Positions 40,490 to 50,528 of a DNA stretch of 64,000 bases are shown piece after piece (within the stretch, counting starts at the first letter, position 1; each line of letters begins with the position of its first letter). The stretch lies in contig NZ_CP177239.1 of assembly GCF_046773475.1 (NCBI RefSeq), positions 2,294,001 through 2,358,000 on the forward strand. Direction: 5' to 3'. The notes beneath the pieces were generated by a model that did no database searches, was not told the DNA's origin, and saw only the letters and a program-made list of their open reading frames with translations. A program made the translations under genes and the position numbers. The DNA comes from Nitratireductor aquimarinus. GTDB taxonomy: Bacteria > Pseudomonadota > Alphaproteobacteria > Rhizobiales > Rhizobiaceae.

Positions 40490-41278
40490 TCAGTCCTTGC
40501 GGAAGATGATCCGTCCCAGCCAGCCGGTGATGATGGCGATCAGCACGGCGGCGATGCCGTAGATCAGGCTGTTCTGATGGGCGAATTCGTAAAGCCGCTG
40601 CTCAAGACCCGCTTTGCGGATGGTTAGCTGGGCCGATGTCTCGCGCAGGAACACGCTGTTGCGGAACAGATAGGCGCGCGCCCTGTGCGTGCCGACTGCC
40701 ACATTGGGGGCCAGCTTGAGGGACGCGCGGAACAGGCTTTGCGAGAGGAAGCGCACGCCGCCGGTCTGCGTCGAGTAGAGCCCGAGCGCTTCCTTGCGCT
40801 GAAGCAGCGCCTCGGTGAACTCCTCGATGGTTTTCGGATCGCCATCGGCCTTGAGCGGCTGGAAGTGCAGATTGTCCGCACCCAGCGCGAGCCTCTTGTA
40901 TCCGTCGGGCGTGCTGATGTCCTGCGGCGCGCGGGTGAGCGCCATGGAATAGGATTCCGGCACATCGCGGAAGATGACCGATTCCGTGTTGATCCACATG
41001 CCCAGCACGCGTGTCTTCTTGCGCACCGTGACGGCGCGCGGCGGCCCTTCCAGAACCACCACGACATCGTAACGTCCCTGCCGCGCCACCAGCGGGTCGG
41101 CATTGTCGAGCGCGCCGAAAATGGTCAGCTCCGCGCCGCTGAAATCGGACGTGATCGACACCTGATCGGTGGAAAGGCCGATCTGGATGTTCTCGGGGAT
41201 TTCGTCCTGCGCCCGCACCGGCAGGGCCGGCAGGAGCAGAAGAAGCGAGGTGGCGGCTGCCAGGAAACGCGCGCGCAT
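40490..41278 (-). CDS. TIGR02186 family membrane-anchored protein
   Basis: This conserved alphaproteobacterial protein of unknown function has 262 residues. A signal peptide (hydrophobic residues 7-22, ending PVRAQDE) is followed by a periplasmic beta-rich domain (GLSTDQVSITSDFSGAELTI; VVVLEGPPRAVTVRKKTRV) and one C-terminal transmembrane helix (YGIAAVLIAIITGWLGRIIF). It is regularly found next to a TauE/SafE exporter gene, as here, with a 3-base gap. A role with that transporter is likely. Confidence 0.85.
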   Translation of the reverse strand: MRARFLAAATSLLLLLPALPVRAQDEIPENIQIGLSTDQVSITSDFSGAELTIFGALDNADPLVARQGRYDVVVVLEGPPRAVTVRKKTRVLGMWINTESVIFRDVPESYSMALTRAPQDISTPDGYKRLALGADNLHFQPLKADGDPKTIEEFTEALLQRKEALGLYSTQTGGVRFLSQSLFRASLKLAPNVAVGTHRARAYLFRNSVFLRETSAQLTIRKAGLEQRLYEFAHQNSLIYGIAAVLIAIITGWLGRIIFRKD

Positions 41279-41281
41279 GGC

Positions 41282-42202
41282 TCACATCGCTCCCGTGGAC
41301 AGGCTGTAGACACTCTCCGGCTGTACGAACAGGTCGAAGCCGAGACGCAGCGCCACCGCCAGAACCAGAAGCGCCAGAAGCGCACGCAGCTGCTCGCCGC
41401 GCAGACGCTGCCCCACCCGCGCGCCATATTGTGCACCGGCCACGCCGCCGACCATCAGCAGGAAGGCAAGCACGACATCGACGCTCTGGTTCGCCGTGGA
41501 GTGAATGATGGTGGTGAAGGCCGCCACGAAGATGATCTGGAACAGGGATGTGCCGATCACGACATTGGTCGGCACTTTGAGCAGATAGATCAGCGCCGGC
41601 ACCATGATGAACCCGCCGCCGACACCCATGATCGACGCCAGGAAGCCAATGAACGCACCAAGCACCACCACGGGAATGACGCTGACAAACAGCTTCGACG
41701 CGCGAAAACGCATCTTGAGCGGCAGACGGTGAATCCAGTTGTGCTGGCCGGGCTTTCTGAGCGTGGCCGTCTGGCCACCGCGCGAACGCCGGATGGCGCG
41801 CACGCTCTCCATCAGCATCAGGCCGCCAACGACGCCCAGAAACACCACATAGAGCAGCGAAACGATGAGATCGAGCTGGCCCAGCCGGCGCAGATAGGCG
41901 AACACGAACGCGCCGATGGACGCGCCGACAATGCCGCCGGCGAGCAGGACAGTGCCCAGTTTGACATCAAGAGACTTGCGCTTGAAATGCGCCAGCGCGC
42001 CCGAGAAGGACGACGCAATCACCTGATTGGCGCCGGTGGCGACAGCGATCGCAGGCGGGATGTTGTAGAAGATCAAGAGCGGCGTGATAAGAAACCCGCC
42101 GCCAACCCCGAACATGCCGGACAGAAAGCCCACCGCGCCGCCCATGGCAAGCAGCACGAAAACGTTGACGGACATTTCGGCGATTGGGAGATAAATACCC
42201 AC
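41282..42202 (-). CDS. Sulfite exporter TauE/SafE family permease
   Basis: This 306-residue membrane protein has eight or more hydrophobic segments and two copies of the TauE glycine motif: GFLSGMFGVGGGFLITPLL in the first half and GFLASIMGVGGGFIMVPALI in the second. Family members export sulfite or other sulfonate-derived anions. The precise substrate is unknown. The start is uncertain: a GTG at 42202 gives the family-like VGIYLPIAE, while a GTG at 42211 and an ATG at 42175 are alternatives. It is in an operon with the TIGR02186 gene. Confidence 0.88.
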   Translation of the reverse strand: MGIYLPIAEMSVNVFVLLAMGGAVGFLSGMFGVGGGFLITPLLIFYNIPPAIAVATGANQVIASSFSGALAHFKRKSLDVKLGTVLLAGGIVGASIGAFVFAYLRRLGQLDLIVSLLYVVFLGVVGGLMLMESVRAIRRSRGGQTATLRKPGQHNWIHRLPLKMRFRASKLFVSVIPVVVLGAFIGFLASIMGVGGGFIMVPALIYLLKVPTNVVIGTSLFQIIFVAAFTTIIHSTANQSVDVVLAFLLMVGGVAGAQYGARVGQRLRGEQLRALLALLVLAVALRLGFDLFVQPESVYSLSTGAM

Positions 42203-42410
42203 CCGCGGCACCCGAATAATTGTTTGCCCGGCAGCGGCGCCGGACGAGGTGTGGAAGCATTAATGCGTGCTTCCGTTCTGCGCCCTACCGCCCGCGAAGT
42301 CAAACCGGGAGGTGGCAGAAACCGGAAAAGTTTGAACGGCTTGCCACACAAAGATGACGTGCGTCCTCCGGGACACACATCAACCTGCCGGCAAACGATG
42401 CCGTGACAGC

Positions 42411-45400
42411 TTACTGAGCGCTTACAGCCGCTTCATTCTTCTCCAGAAGGGCACGCACCAGCGCCTCATCGACCTGCCCCGTCGGGTTCAGGCCATTGGC
42501 CTTCTGGAACTGCGTGATCGCGGCCTTTGTCTTGGCGCCCATGATGCCGTCAGGCGTGCCCGCATCAAAGCCTTCCTTGTTCAGGATAAGCTGGATGTTG
42601 GTGATCGCCTTGGTCATGTCGACGCTCGCCGTGAGCTCGCGGCTTTCACGCCAGGATTCCGGAATATCGACCAGATTGACCGCCGGATCGATCTTCTTGA
42701 CCTTCCAGAGCGCCGTCTTGTTTTCTGCCTGTTTCAGCTGCCCGGGCGACAGCGCAGCGGCGATTTCGTCGCGCTTGGCGGCTGCATCCCTGTCACCGCC
42801 CTGGGCAACGATGGCGAACCATTTGTAGGCTTCCGTCAGGTCCTGCTGTATGCCCATGCCCTTGGCCGAAAGGATGCCCAGATTGAACTGGCTGTCCTTC
42901 ACGCCATGCTCGGCAGCTTCAATGAACCAGCGGGCGGCGGACTTGTTGTCGGCCGGGCCATCCGCACCCATGGCGAACAGCACACCGAGATTGTGCATGG
43001 CGCTGGCATTGCCCTGCTGGGCTGCAAGCTGGAACCACATCTTCGCCTTGGCGGCGTCACGGTCCACGCCATTGCCCTTCTGGTAGAGGTCGCCCAGCCG
43101 ATACTGAGCCGGCGCAAAACCTGCTTCGGCTGCCTTGGTGTACCATTCAGCGGCCTTCGTCAGATCGGCCTGCGTGCCACGACCTTCCGCGTAGCGGCTG
43201 CCGATCTCGAACAGCGCCTTGGGGTCGCCCTCGGCTGCGGCCTCGCGAAGCGGCACCGGACCGGCATCCACCGGAACCGTGTCCAGCGAAATGGGCTTGG
43301 GTGCTTCAGGGGCAACATCTTCCGGAATGCTGACGGTCTCGTTGCCCGTCAGGGTTTCCTCAAACTTGCCAACCGGCTCGTCCAGCGGCGCGTCCATTTC
43401 GGGCATGGAGGCCAGCGTGTCGACGACGCCATCCGTGGCCTGCTCTTCGGCAGCAGCAACCCTGGCCGGTTCTTCATCCAGCACGCGCACCTTGCGCTCG
43501 ACCGGGGCAGGCTCGGCCTGCGCCATCACCGGCGCAGGCTCTGCGCTGGTGGTCTCATTGGTCATCTGCGTCGGAATGGCGGTGGAATTCGCAAGATAGG
43601 TCTTTCCGACCTGATAGCCGCCCGCCGCGACGATGCCCGCGCCGAGCATCACCACCAGAGGCTTCTTGCTCCGCTTCAGAAAACGTTTGATCCCGAAGCC
43701 GCCGGTATCTTCCGCAGCATCGCCCTGACGCTTTTTCAGGATCTCGGCCTCGGCCGCAGCCGCCTGCGCCGCACGGCGCGCCGCCGCGATGAAATCCGAC
43801 TTGGCCGCATCATCCGTTTCCGGACGGACGGTCGCTTTCTTTTCGTCACGAACACGACGCAGGATCGCATTCAGGTCCGGCGCGCCGGAACCCGGTTCCA
43901 GCGGCTCATTGATGCGGTCGTCATCCAGATCGATGGCTTCAAGGCTGGCGTCCAGTTCGGCGGGTGCCTCGTTCTCGACCTCATTCCGGGGCTCGTCGCG
44001 CTGCTGACGGTCACGACGGCTTCCAAGAGCGCGCGTCAGCCCGCCCAGAAGCGATGATTTGCCGGGGGCCTTTTCCGTTTCCTGCGCATCCTCGTCCAGC
44101 GCAGCGCGCGCGGCGGCAGCTGCCGCTTCGGCGGGCGAGCGCTTCGGCATCGCCTCTTCCGCAGCGCGTGCAGAAACCGGAGACACGTCATTGCCGGGAT
44201 CGATGGAAGGAGCGGCAGCGACCGGAATTTTTGCCGGCTCTGCCTGCACAGCCACGCCCTCGCCAGCAGTTCCTTCGACAGCGCCAAGCCGGTCCACGAT
44301 CTTGAGCAGCGTGTCATGGATCGCGCCGAACGTCTTGGTGTTGCGCTCGTCGGACTTGCGGGTCAGCGCTTCGAGCGCCTTCAGTTCTTCGCGCAGTTCA
44401 CGGTCGAAATTGCTGTCGAAATTCTGCGTGTCGCCCAGCGCGCCGATTGCCTGCTCGGCTGCCTGCCGTGCGGCTTCGACCACCGAAGCGCGGTTTTCCT
44501 GGATGGAGCGTTCGATGTTCTCCAGGCGGGGCCCAAGATCCTCGAACTCCGGCAGGTCCGCCGTCGGGCGGGAGAAATGTTCGGAGAGGCTGCGCACCTG
44601 CGCCTCGAGATTGTGGATCACCTCCGGATCGATGGACGATACCTGCGACGAAGACGTCTGCAGGCGACCGGAAATGTCATCAAGCCGCATCTCGAGGGCG
44701 CGCAGAGCCTCGTTGCCCGGCGCTTCACGTGTGCTCGTGTCGAGCCGCGCCGCCAGTTCGTTGAACCGGGCGTCGATGGTCGCCATGAGATCGGCCTCGT
44801 TGCGCACGGGCTCGCTGCTGCTGCGCTCGTCGATGCGGGCGGCAATGTCCTGCAGCCGATGCTCGAGATCGTGAACCAGGGACCGGCCCTGCTCTGCGGC
44901 GTCGCCATGGCGCTGTTCGATCATCTGCGACAAATGCGCGAACCGGTCTTCAATGCCGCGCAGCATGTGCTCGGGGATCTGCGGCTCCGGTGCGTTGTCC
45001 AGCTTGTGCGCGATGCCGGCAATCTGGCTGGCCAACCGCTCAACCGTCTGCTCCGGCATGTCGATACGCGCAGCGATCTCGTCCACGCGCTGCGACAGCG
45101 AATACATCTGCTCGCTGAGATGCCCGACAGCCTCGCCACCCGGGCGCTCGTTCAGAAGCTCGCCCACCTGATTTGCCAGCGAAGAGATGCGCGCCTCAAT
45201 GCGCTCGAAGGGCTGCGGGTCAAACGAAGCAGCCTGCGTTTTCGGCATGGTCGCAGCAATCGCGCGGCTGATCTCGTCAAGCCGCTCATCGATGGCGGCA
45301 TAGAGTTCGGGATTGTCCTGCTGCTTGCGCTCAAGAAGCTGATCCAGCGCGCCTGCGAGCGTGCGGACACGATCCTCCAGAGACTGAAGCGACAGCGATT

Positions 45401-46166
45401 CCGGCAGGCTGTTCACCGCATGCGCGATCTGCTCGATCCGCTGGTGCAGCATGTCGATGGCGGGGCCGCTGCGGCTCAGATCGCTGGAAACGCGGTCTTC
45501 GAATGCGCTCCACCTGTCGTCGAAAGCATCCCAGCGCTGATCCACGGCGCGCAGCGTTTCTTCACGCGCGAGACTGGAAATGGAAGACTTCAGCTCTTCC
45601 ATTTCGAGCCGCAGCATCTTGACGTTTCTGTCGTCACCGCGCTCGGCGAGATGGGCAATGGCGTTGGACAGGCGTTCGAATTCGACAACCAGCTCGCTGC
45701 TGAGCGCGCTGTTGGGAACGGAGGCCATGATGCCTGCCAGCTCCTTGCGTAGCGCGCCGAACTCGTCGCTGATGCCCGAACGCATCACGTCGCGCAGATC
45801 CCTGCGCAGCGTCTTGAGTTCTTCGGCAATGTTGCCGATCGAATTGAACTCGCGTTCCTGACGGCGGGAGCGCTCAAGCTCATGCGCCGCGTGTTCGAGC
45901 GAGGCGCGCGAAGCCGGCTCCTGCCGGGGCGCGGGCATGCGGCCAGCCGGTCGTACATAGGAATGCGAGACCGTTTCCGACAGCTCCTGGATTCGCCGGG
46001 CGACGTCATTTTCATCCACCTGCTGGTCGAAACGCCCGGTCGCTTTTCCAAGGCGGTTTTCCAGGTGGTCCAGCGTCCGACTGATCTCGTCAAGCGACGC
46101 ATCTGTCCCGGGCCGCCGCCGGCGACCGGCATTGATATTTTCCAGATAGGAACGCTTATTGTTCAT
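42411..46166 (-). CDS. podJ: PodJ-type polar localisation protein
   Basis: This 1251-residue protein has the PodJ layout. A long cytoplasmic coiled-coil region runs to about residue 700 (many short heptads such as EARISSLANQVGELLNE). An acidic linker follows, then one transmembrane helix (VVMLGAGIVAAGGYQVG, about residues 834-853). A periplasmic part carries four Sel1 repeats (about 975-1140) and a C-terminal peptidoglycan-binding domain (IQLILNKEGFDAGTPDGIMG, about 1180-1245). PodJ organises the old or new pole in Caulobacter and Agrobacterium. The ATG at 46166 gives MNNKRSYLENINAGRRR. The gene stands alone. Confidence 0.85.
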   Translation of the reverse strand: MNNKRSYLENINAGRRRRPGTDASLDEISRTLDHLENRLGKATGRFDQQVDENDVARRIQELSETVSHSYVRPAGRMPAPRQEPASRASLEHAAHELERSRRQEREFNSIGNIAEELKTLRRDLRDVMRSGISDEFGALRKELAGIMASVPNSALSSELVVEFERLSNAIAHLAERGDDRNVKMLRLEMEELKSSISSLAREETLRAVDQRWDAFDDRWSAFEDRVSSDLSRSGPAIDMLHQRIEQIAHAVNSLPESLSLQSLEDRVRTLAGALDQLLERKQQDNPELYAAIDERLDEISRAIAATMPKTQAASFDPQPFERIEARISSLANQVGELLNERPGGEAVGHLSEQMYSLSQRVDEIAARIDMPEQTVERLASQIAGIAHKLDNAPEPQIPEHMLRGIEDRFAHLSQMIEQRHGDAAEQGRSLVHDLEHRLQDIAARIDERSSSEPVRNEADLMATIDARFNELAARLDTSTREAPGNEALRALEMRLDDISGRLQTSSSQVSSIDPEVIHNLEAQVRSLSEHFSRPTADLPEFEDLGPRLENIERSIQENRASVVEAARQAAEQAIGALGDTQNFDSNFDRELREELKALEALTRKSDERNTKTFGAIHDTLLKIVDRLGAVEGTAGEGVAVQAEPAKIPVAAAPSIDPGNDVSPVSARAAEEAMPKRSPAEAAAAAARAALDEDAQETEKAPGKSSLLGGLTRALGSRRDRQQRDEPRNEVENEAPAELDASLEAIDLDDDRINEPLEPGSGAPDLNAILRRVRDEKKATVRPETDDAAKSDFIAAARRAAQAAAAEAEILKKRQGDAAEDTGGFGIKRFLKRSKKPLVVMLGAGIVAAGGYQVGKTYLANSTAIPTQMTNETTSAEPAPVMAQAEPAPVERKVRVLDEEPARVAAAEEQATDGVVDTLASMPEMDAPLDEPVGKFEETLTGNETVSIPEDVAPEAPKPISLDTVPVDAGPVPLREAAAEGDPKALFEIGSRYAEGRGTQADLTKAAEWYTKAAEAGFAPAQYRLGDLYQKGNGVDRDAAKAKMWFQLAAQQGNASAMHNLGVLFAMGADGPADNKSAARWFIEAAEHGVKDSQFNLGILSAKGMGIQQDLTEAYKWFAIVAQGGDRDAAAKRDEIAAALSPGQLKQAENKTALWKVKKIDPAVNLVDIPESWRESRELTASVDMTKAITNIQLILNKEGFDAGTPDGIMGAKTKAAITQFQKANGLNPTGQVDEALVRALLEKNEAAVSAQ

Positions 46167-46595
46167 CGGAACGCCCGCCTCTCCACCGTGTACCGGTTGG
46201 CCGTCGAGATTTCTTGCCACGCGGGACTTTCAGCCTTGAAATGCCGGAAGGCAGAAAACAAACACTGTTAAGACACCCACGGTCAGCAGCGGACCTCGAA
46301 GCGAATGCAAACAAGCACCGTGTGCTGACGGTTCACATTTCGCTGATCGTGGTAAACACGGAGTTAACAATCCTTACCGAAGGTTAAGTCTTCGGTGAGG
46401 AATCCCGTAAAAAGATTGTTGGCAAGCCGATCACATTTTGCGCTGCGGCCCTTGTAATGCCGCATTCTGCACCGCATAAGCGCGCCCTTTAGAGCGTGTC
46501 TGGGCGGCACAATTTTGCCACTGGCGAAAACCTAACGTCAGACATGCCCATCCCGGTCCCCCCGCCGGAGCGCACATCAGTACGGAACAGTGATC
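46167..46595. other. Intergenic region between podJ and the MerR-type gene
   Basis: These 429 bases separate two divergent genes and must hold both promoters. CCGAAG at 46377-46382 and CTTCGG at 46390-46395 form a small inverted repeat around a TTAA. Another TTAA lies at 46364-46367. No gene is supported here. Confidence 0.5.
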
Positions 46596-47087
46596 ATGAC
46601 GAACATTGCAGTGGCAGTCGAAAAGACGGCCGAGGGAAATGATTTTCCTGAACAGTCCCCAGAGCATGCCCCGGAACACGCCGGAGAACACGCCGGAGAA
46701 TACACCCGCATCGGCGAGATGGCTCGGGAGTTTGGCGTAACCCTGCGCGCCCTGCGCTTTTATGAAGACAAGGGCCTTTTGAGGCCGGAGCGCGCCGGCA
46801 CGACCCGCCTTTATTCCCGCACGGACAAGCTGCGCCTGCAGCACATCCTGCTCGGCCGGAAAATCGGCTTCTCGCTGAACGACATCAAGGAAGTGCTCGA
46901 CCTGCACGAGCCGGATGGCGGAAACGTGAAGCAGCTTCAGCTTGTTCTGAAGAAGTCGGAACGCCAGATGGTGCGGCTTGAAAAGCAGCGCACTTCCATT
47001 GATGACGCGATCAATGAGCTGAAGACCCTGATCGGCGAGGTCTCGACCCGCCTGGACGGTGCATCGCCCCTGCGCGACGCAGGCTGA
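46596..47087 (+). CDS. MerR family regulator (LiuR-like), next to beta-oxidation genes
   Basis: The 163-residue protein has the MerR helix-turn-helix and wing (RIGEMAREFGVTLRALRFYE, then DKGLLRPERAGTTRLYS) after residue 35, and a dimerisation helix (LKKSERQMVRLEKQRTSIDD). No conserved metal-binding cysteines are present, so it probably senses an acyl-CoA or other organic ligand, as LiuR-type regulators do. The first 35 residues include four 4-residue repeats (PEHA, PEHA, GEHA, GEYT) from a 12-bp tandem repeat. It is 190 bases upstream of the acyl-CoA dehydrogenase, whose promoter region carries a perfect palindrome. Confidence 0.82.
   Translation: MTNIAVAVEKTAEGNDFPEQSPEHAPEHAGEHAGEYTRIGEMAREFGVTLRALRFYEDKGLLRPERAGTTRLYSRTDKLRLQHILLGRKIGFSLNDIKEVLDLHEPDGGNVKQLQLVLKKSERQMVRLEKQRTSIDDAINELKTLIGEVSTRLDGASPLRDAG
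46659..46706 (+). repeat. 12-bp coding tandem repeat in the MerR-type gene
   Basis: Four in-frame 12-bp units, for example CCGGAACACGCC and GGAGAACACGCC, encode PEHA, PEHA, GEHA and GEYT ahead of the DNA-binding domain. Copy number could vary between strains. Confidence 0.7.
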
Positions 47088-47180
47088 CCACCTCCGCCAG
47101 CTACCCCTCTTTCCTTCCGGTTCATCACAAGACCCCGCGCGGACACGCACCGCGCGGGGTCTTGTCGTGCGCTGCGTCGT

Positions 47181-47206
47181 TTTTGACGTTTACGCAAACG
47201 TCAAAA
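47181..47206. promoter_or_regulatory. Perfect palindromic operator before the beta-oxidation operon
   Basis: TTTTGACGTTT (47181-47191) and AAACGTCAAAA (47196-47206) are perfect 11-bp arms around a 4-nt centre, 71 bases ahead of the acyl-CoA dehydrogenase start. This is the size and symmetry expected for a MerR-type dimer, and the same site occurs at 27338-27359. Confidence 0.7.
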
Positions 47207-47277
47207 TTTGTTAGAGCGACTGTAACGCTGCGCGAATGGCCTCTTCGCGCCTTTGTTACGAGAGCTGGAGGATTCTC

Positions 47278-49074
47278 ATGCCAACCTATCAGGCGCCCGT
47301 GCGCGACACGCTGTTCGTGCTGAACGATGTTCTGGGCTATGGCAATCACGACAATCTGCCGGGCTTCGCCGACGCCTCGCCCGACATTGTCGAGGCGATT
47401 CTCAGCGAAGGCGCGAAACTGGCTGAGAACGTCATACAGCCGCTCAACCGCATCGGCGACATGGAAGGCTGCACCCGTCATGCCGACGGTTCGGTGACGA
47501 CGCCCAAGGGCTTCGACGGCGCCTATCGTCAGTATTGCGAGGGCGGCTGGCTTGGCCTTTCCGTGCCAGCGGAATATGGCGGTCAGGGCCTGCCCTACAC
47601 GGTGCACACGGCGGTGAGCGAGTACCTCGTCTCGGCCAATATGGCGCTGATGATGTATCCCGGCCTCACACAGGGCGCCATCGCCGCGATCCTCGCGCAT
47701 GGCACCGATGAGCAGAAGCAGAAATGGCTGCCGAAAATGGTGGAAGGCACCTGGACCGGCACCATGAACCTGACGGAGCCCCATTGCGGCACCGATCTCG
47801 GCCTTCTGAACTCCAAGGCCGTGCCGAACGGCGACGGCAGCTACCGGATTTCCGGCCAGAAGATCTTCATCTCGGCCGGCGAGCACGACATGGCCGAGAA
47901 CATCATCCATCTGGTGCTTGCACGCATTGAGGGCGCGCCGGCGGGCGTGAAGGGCATCTCGCTCTTCATCGTGCCGAAGGTGATGGTCGATGACGAAGGC
48001 GCGCTGGGCGATGGCAATGCCGTTTCCTGCGGGGCAATCGAAGAGAAGATGGGCATCCACGGCAACGCCACCTGCGTCATGAATTATGACGAAGCCACCG
48101 GCTATCTTCTGGGTGAGGAGAATGGCGGCCTGAAAGCCATGTTCACGATGATGAACGAGGCGCGCCTTGGCGTCGGCCTGCAAGGCCATGCCATCGGCGA
48201 AGCCGCCTATCAGGGCGCGGTCGAATATGCCCGCGAGCGCCTGCAGGGCCGCGCGCTGACCGGGCCGAAAGCACCGGAGAAGAAGGCCGATCCGATCATC
48301 GTTCACCCGGATGTGCGCCGCAACCTGATGACCATCCGCGCCTTCAACGAGGCCGGCCGCGCGCTGATCCTCTGGACCGCGCTGAAATCCGATGTCGCCC
48401 ATCTCTCCGAAGACGACAAGGAACGCGAGACGGCGTCCGACCACATGGCGCTGATGACGCCGGTGGTGAAAGGCGTGCTCACCGACAAGGGTTTCGAGCA
48501 TGCGGTGATGGCGCAGCAGATGTTTGGCGGCCACGGCTACATCGAAGAGCATGGCATGAGCCAGTTCGTGCGCGATGCCCGCATCGCCATGATCTATGAG
48601 GGCGCGAACGGCATCCAGGCGCTCGACCTCGTGGGACGCAAGCTGCCCGCCAATGGCGGTCGCGCCGTGCAGGCCTTCTTCAAGGAAGTGGGCGATTTCT
48701 GCGAAGCGCACCGCGAAGACGAGACCATGGCCCCCTTCACCAAGGCGCTCAAGAAGGGCCTCAACGATCTGCAGGCCGCATCACTCTGGCTGATGCAGAA
48801 CGCCGTTCAGAAGCCCGACAATGCGGGCGCTGCCTCCCATGATTACATGCACCTGATGGGCCTCGTGGCGCTCGGCTACATGTGGGGCCGCATGGTCAGG
48901 ACGGCGCAGGAGCAGCTTGCCGCCGGGGCAAATGGCGACGCCGCCTTCCTCGAAGCCAAGATCACCACCGGACGCTACTTCATGGAGCGCGTCATGCCCG
49001 AAACCGCCGCGCATCTTGCGCGCCTTTCGAGCGGTGCGGACACCATGATGGCGCTTCCGGAAGAGGCGTTTTGA
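47278..49074 (+). CDS. Acyl-CoA dehydrogenase, large C-terminal-domain type
   Basis: The 598-residue FAD enzyme oxidises acyl-CoA to enoyl-CoA. It has the acyl-CoA dehydrogenase core (GLSVPAEYGGQGLP; NLTEPHCGTDLGLL; QMFGGHGYIEEHGMSQFVRD; IYEGANGIQALDLVG with the putative catalytic Glu) and an extra C-terminal domain. The N-terminus MPTYQAPVRDTLFVLNDVLG is shared with FadE-like and DmdC (methylthiopropionyl-CoA) dehydrogenases, so the chain type of the substrate is open. GGAGGATTC precedes the ATG. It heads a fatty-acid degradation gene set. Confidence 0.92.
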   Translation: MPTYQAPVRDTLFVLNDVLGYGNHDNLPGFADASPDIVEAILSEGAKLAENVIQPLNRIGDMEGCTRHADGSVTTPKGFDGAYRQYCEGGWLGLSVPAEYGGQGLPYTVHTAVSEYLVSANMALMMYPGLTQGAIAAILAHGTDEQKQKWLPKMVEGTWTGTMNLTEPHCGTDLGLLNSKAVPNGDGSYRISGQKIFISAGEHDMAENIIHLVLARIEGAPAGVKGISLFIVPKVMVDDEGALGDGNAVSCGAIEEKMGIHGNATCVMNYDEATGYLLGEENGGLKAMFTMMNEARLGVGLQGHAIGEAAYQGAVEYARERLQGRALTGPKAPEKKADPIIVHPDVRRNLMTIRAFNEAGRALILWTALKSDVAHLSEDDKERETASDHMALMTPVVKGVLTDKGFEHAVMAQQMFGGHGYIEEHGMSQFVRDARIAMIYEGANGIQALDLVGRKLPANGGRAVQAFFKEVGDFCEAHREDETMAPFTKALKKGLNDLQAASLWLMQNAVQKPDNAGAASHDYMHLMGLVALGYMWGRMVRTAQEQLAAGANGDAAFLEAKITTGRYFMERVMPETAAHLARLSSGADTMMALPEEAF

Positions 49075-49100
49075 CTGGCGTAACGGCCACACCCGTTCTA

Positions 49101-49243
49101 GCTTGCACGTGCCAGCGTGCAAGCCGGTCCCTGAGGAAGCGCGACGTGTCAGACCCGCAGCCCGACTTTGACCATCTCCGGCCCGCCGGCCCGCAGCGCA
49201 CCTGAAGCGCCGAACAGATCCCGGGGCTGGCGATTGCCAGCCC
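49101..49243 (+). other. Two hairpins between acyl-CoA dehydrogenase and thiolase genes
   Basis: GCTTGCACG (49101-49109) pairs with CGTGCAAGC (49116-49124). GGGCTGGC (49224-49231) pairs with GCCAGCCC (49236-49243), followed by TCTTT. They lie in a 223-bp gap inside the beta-oxidation gene set and may attenuate transcription or process the message. Confidence 0.45.
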
Positions 49244-49297
49244 TCTTTGAACCAATTGCACGACCCCGCGTTGGGTCCATAAAGCAGGGAGACCGAT

Positions 49298-50506
<1,209 letters not shown>

Positions 50507-50528
50507 GCTGTCGGGGAGAGATCAGACC

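Noticed and set aside
46340..46400. CtrA binding sites (TTAA-N7-TTAA) before podJ
   Set aside because: TTAA sequences occur but not at the required spacing; the best match has two changes in the second half.
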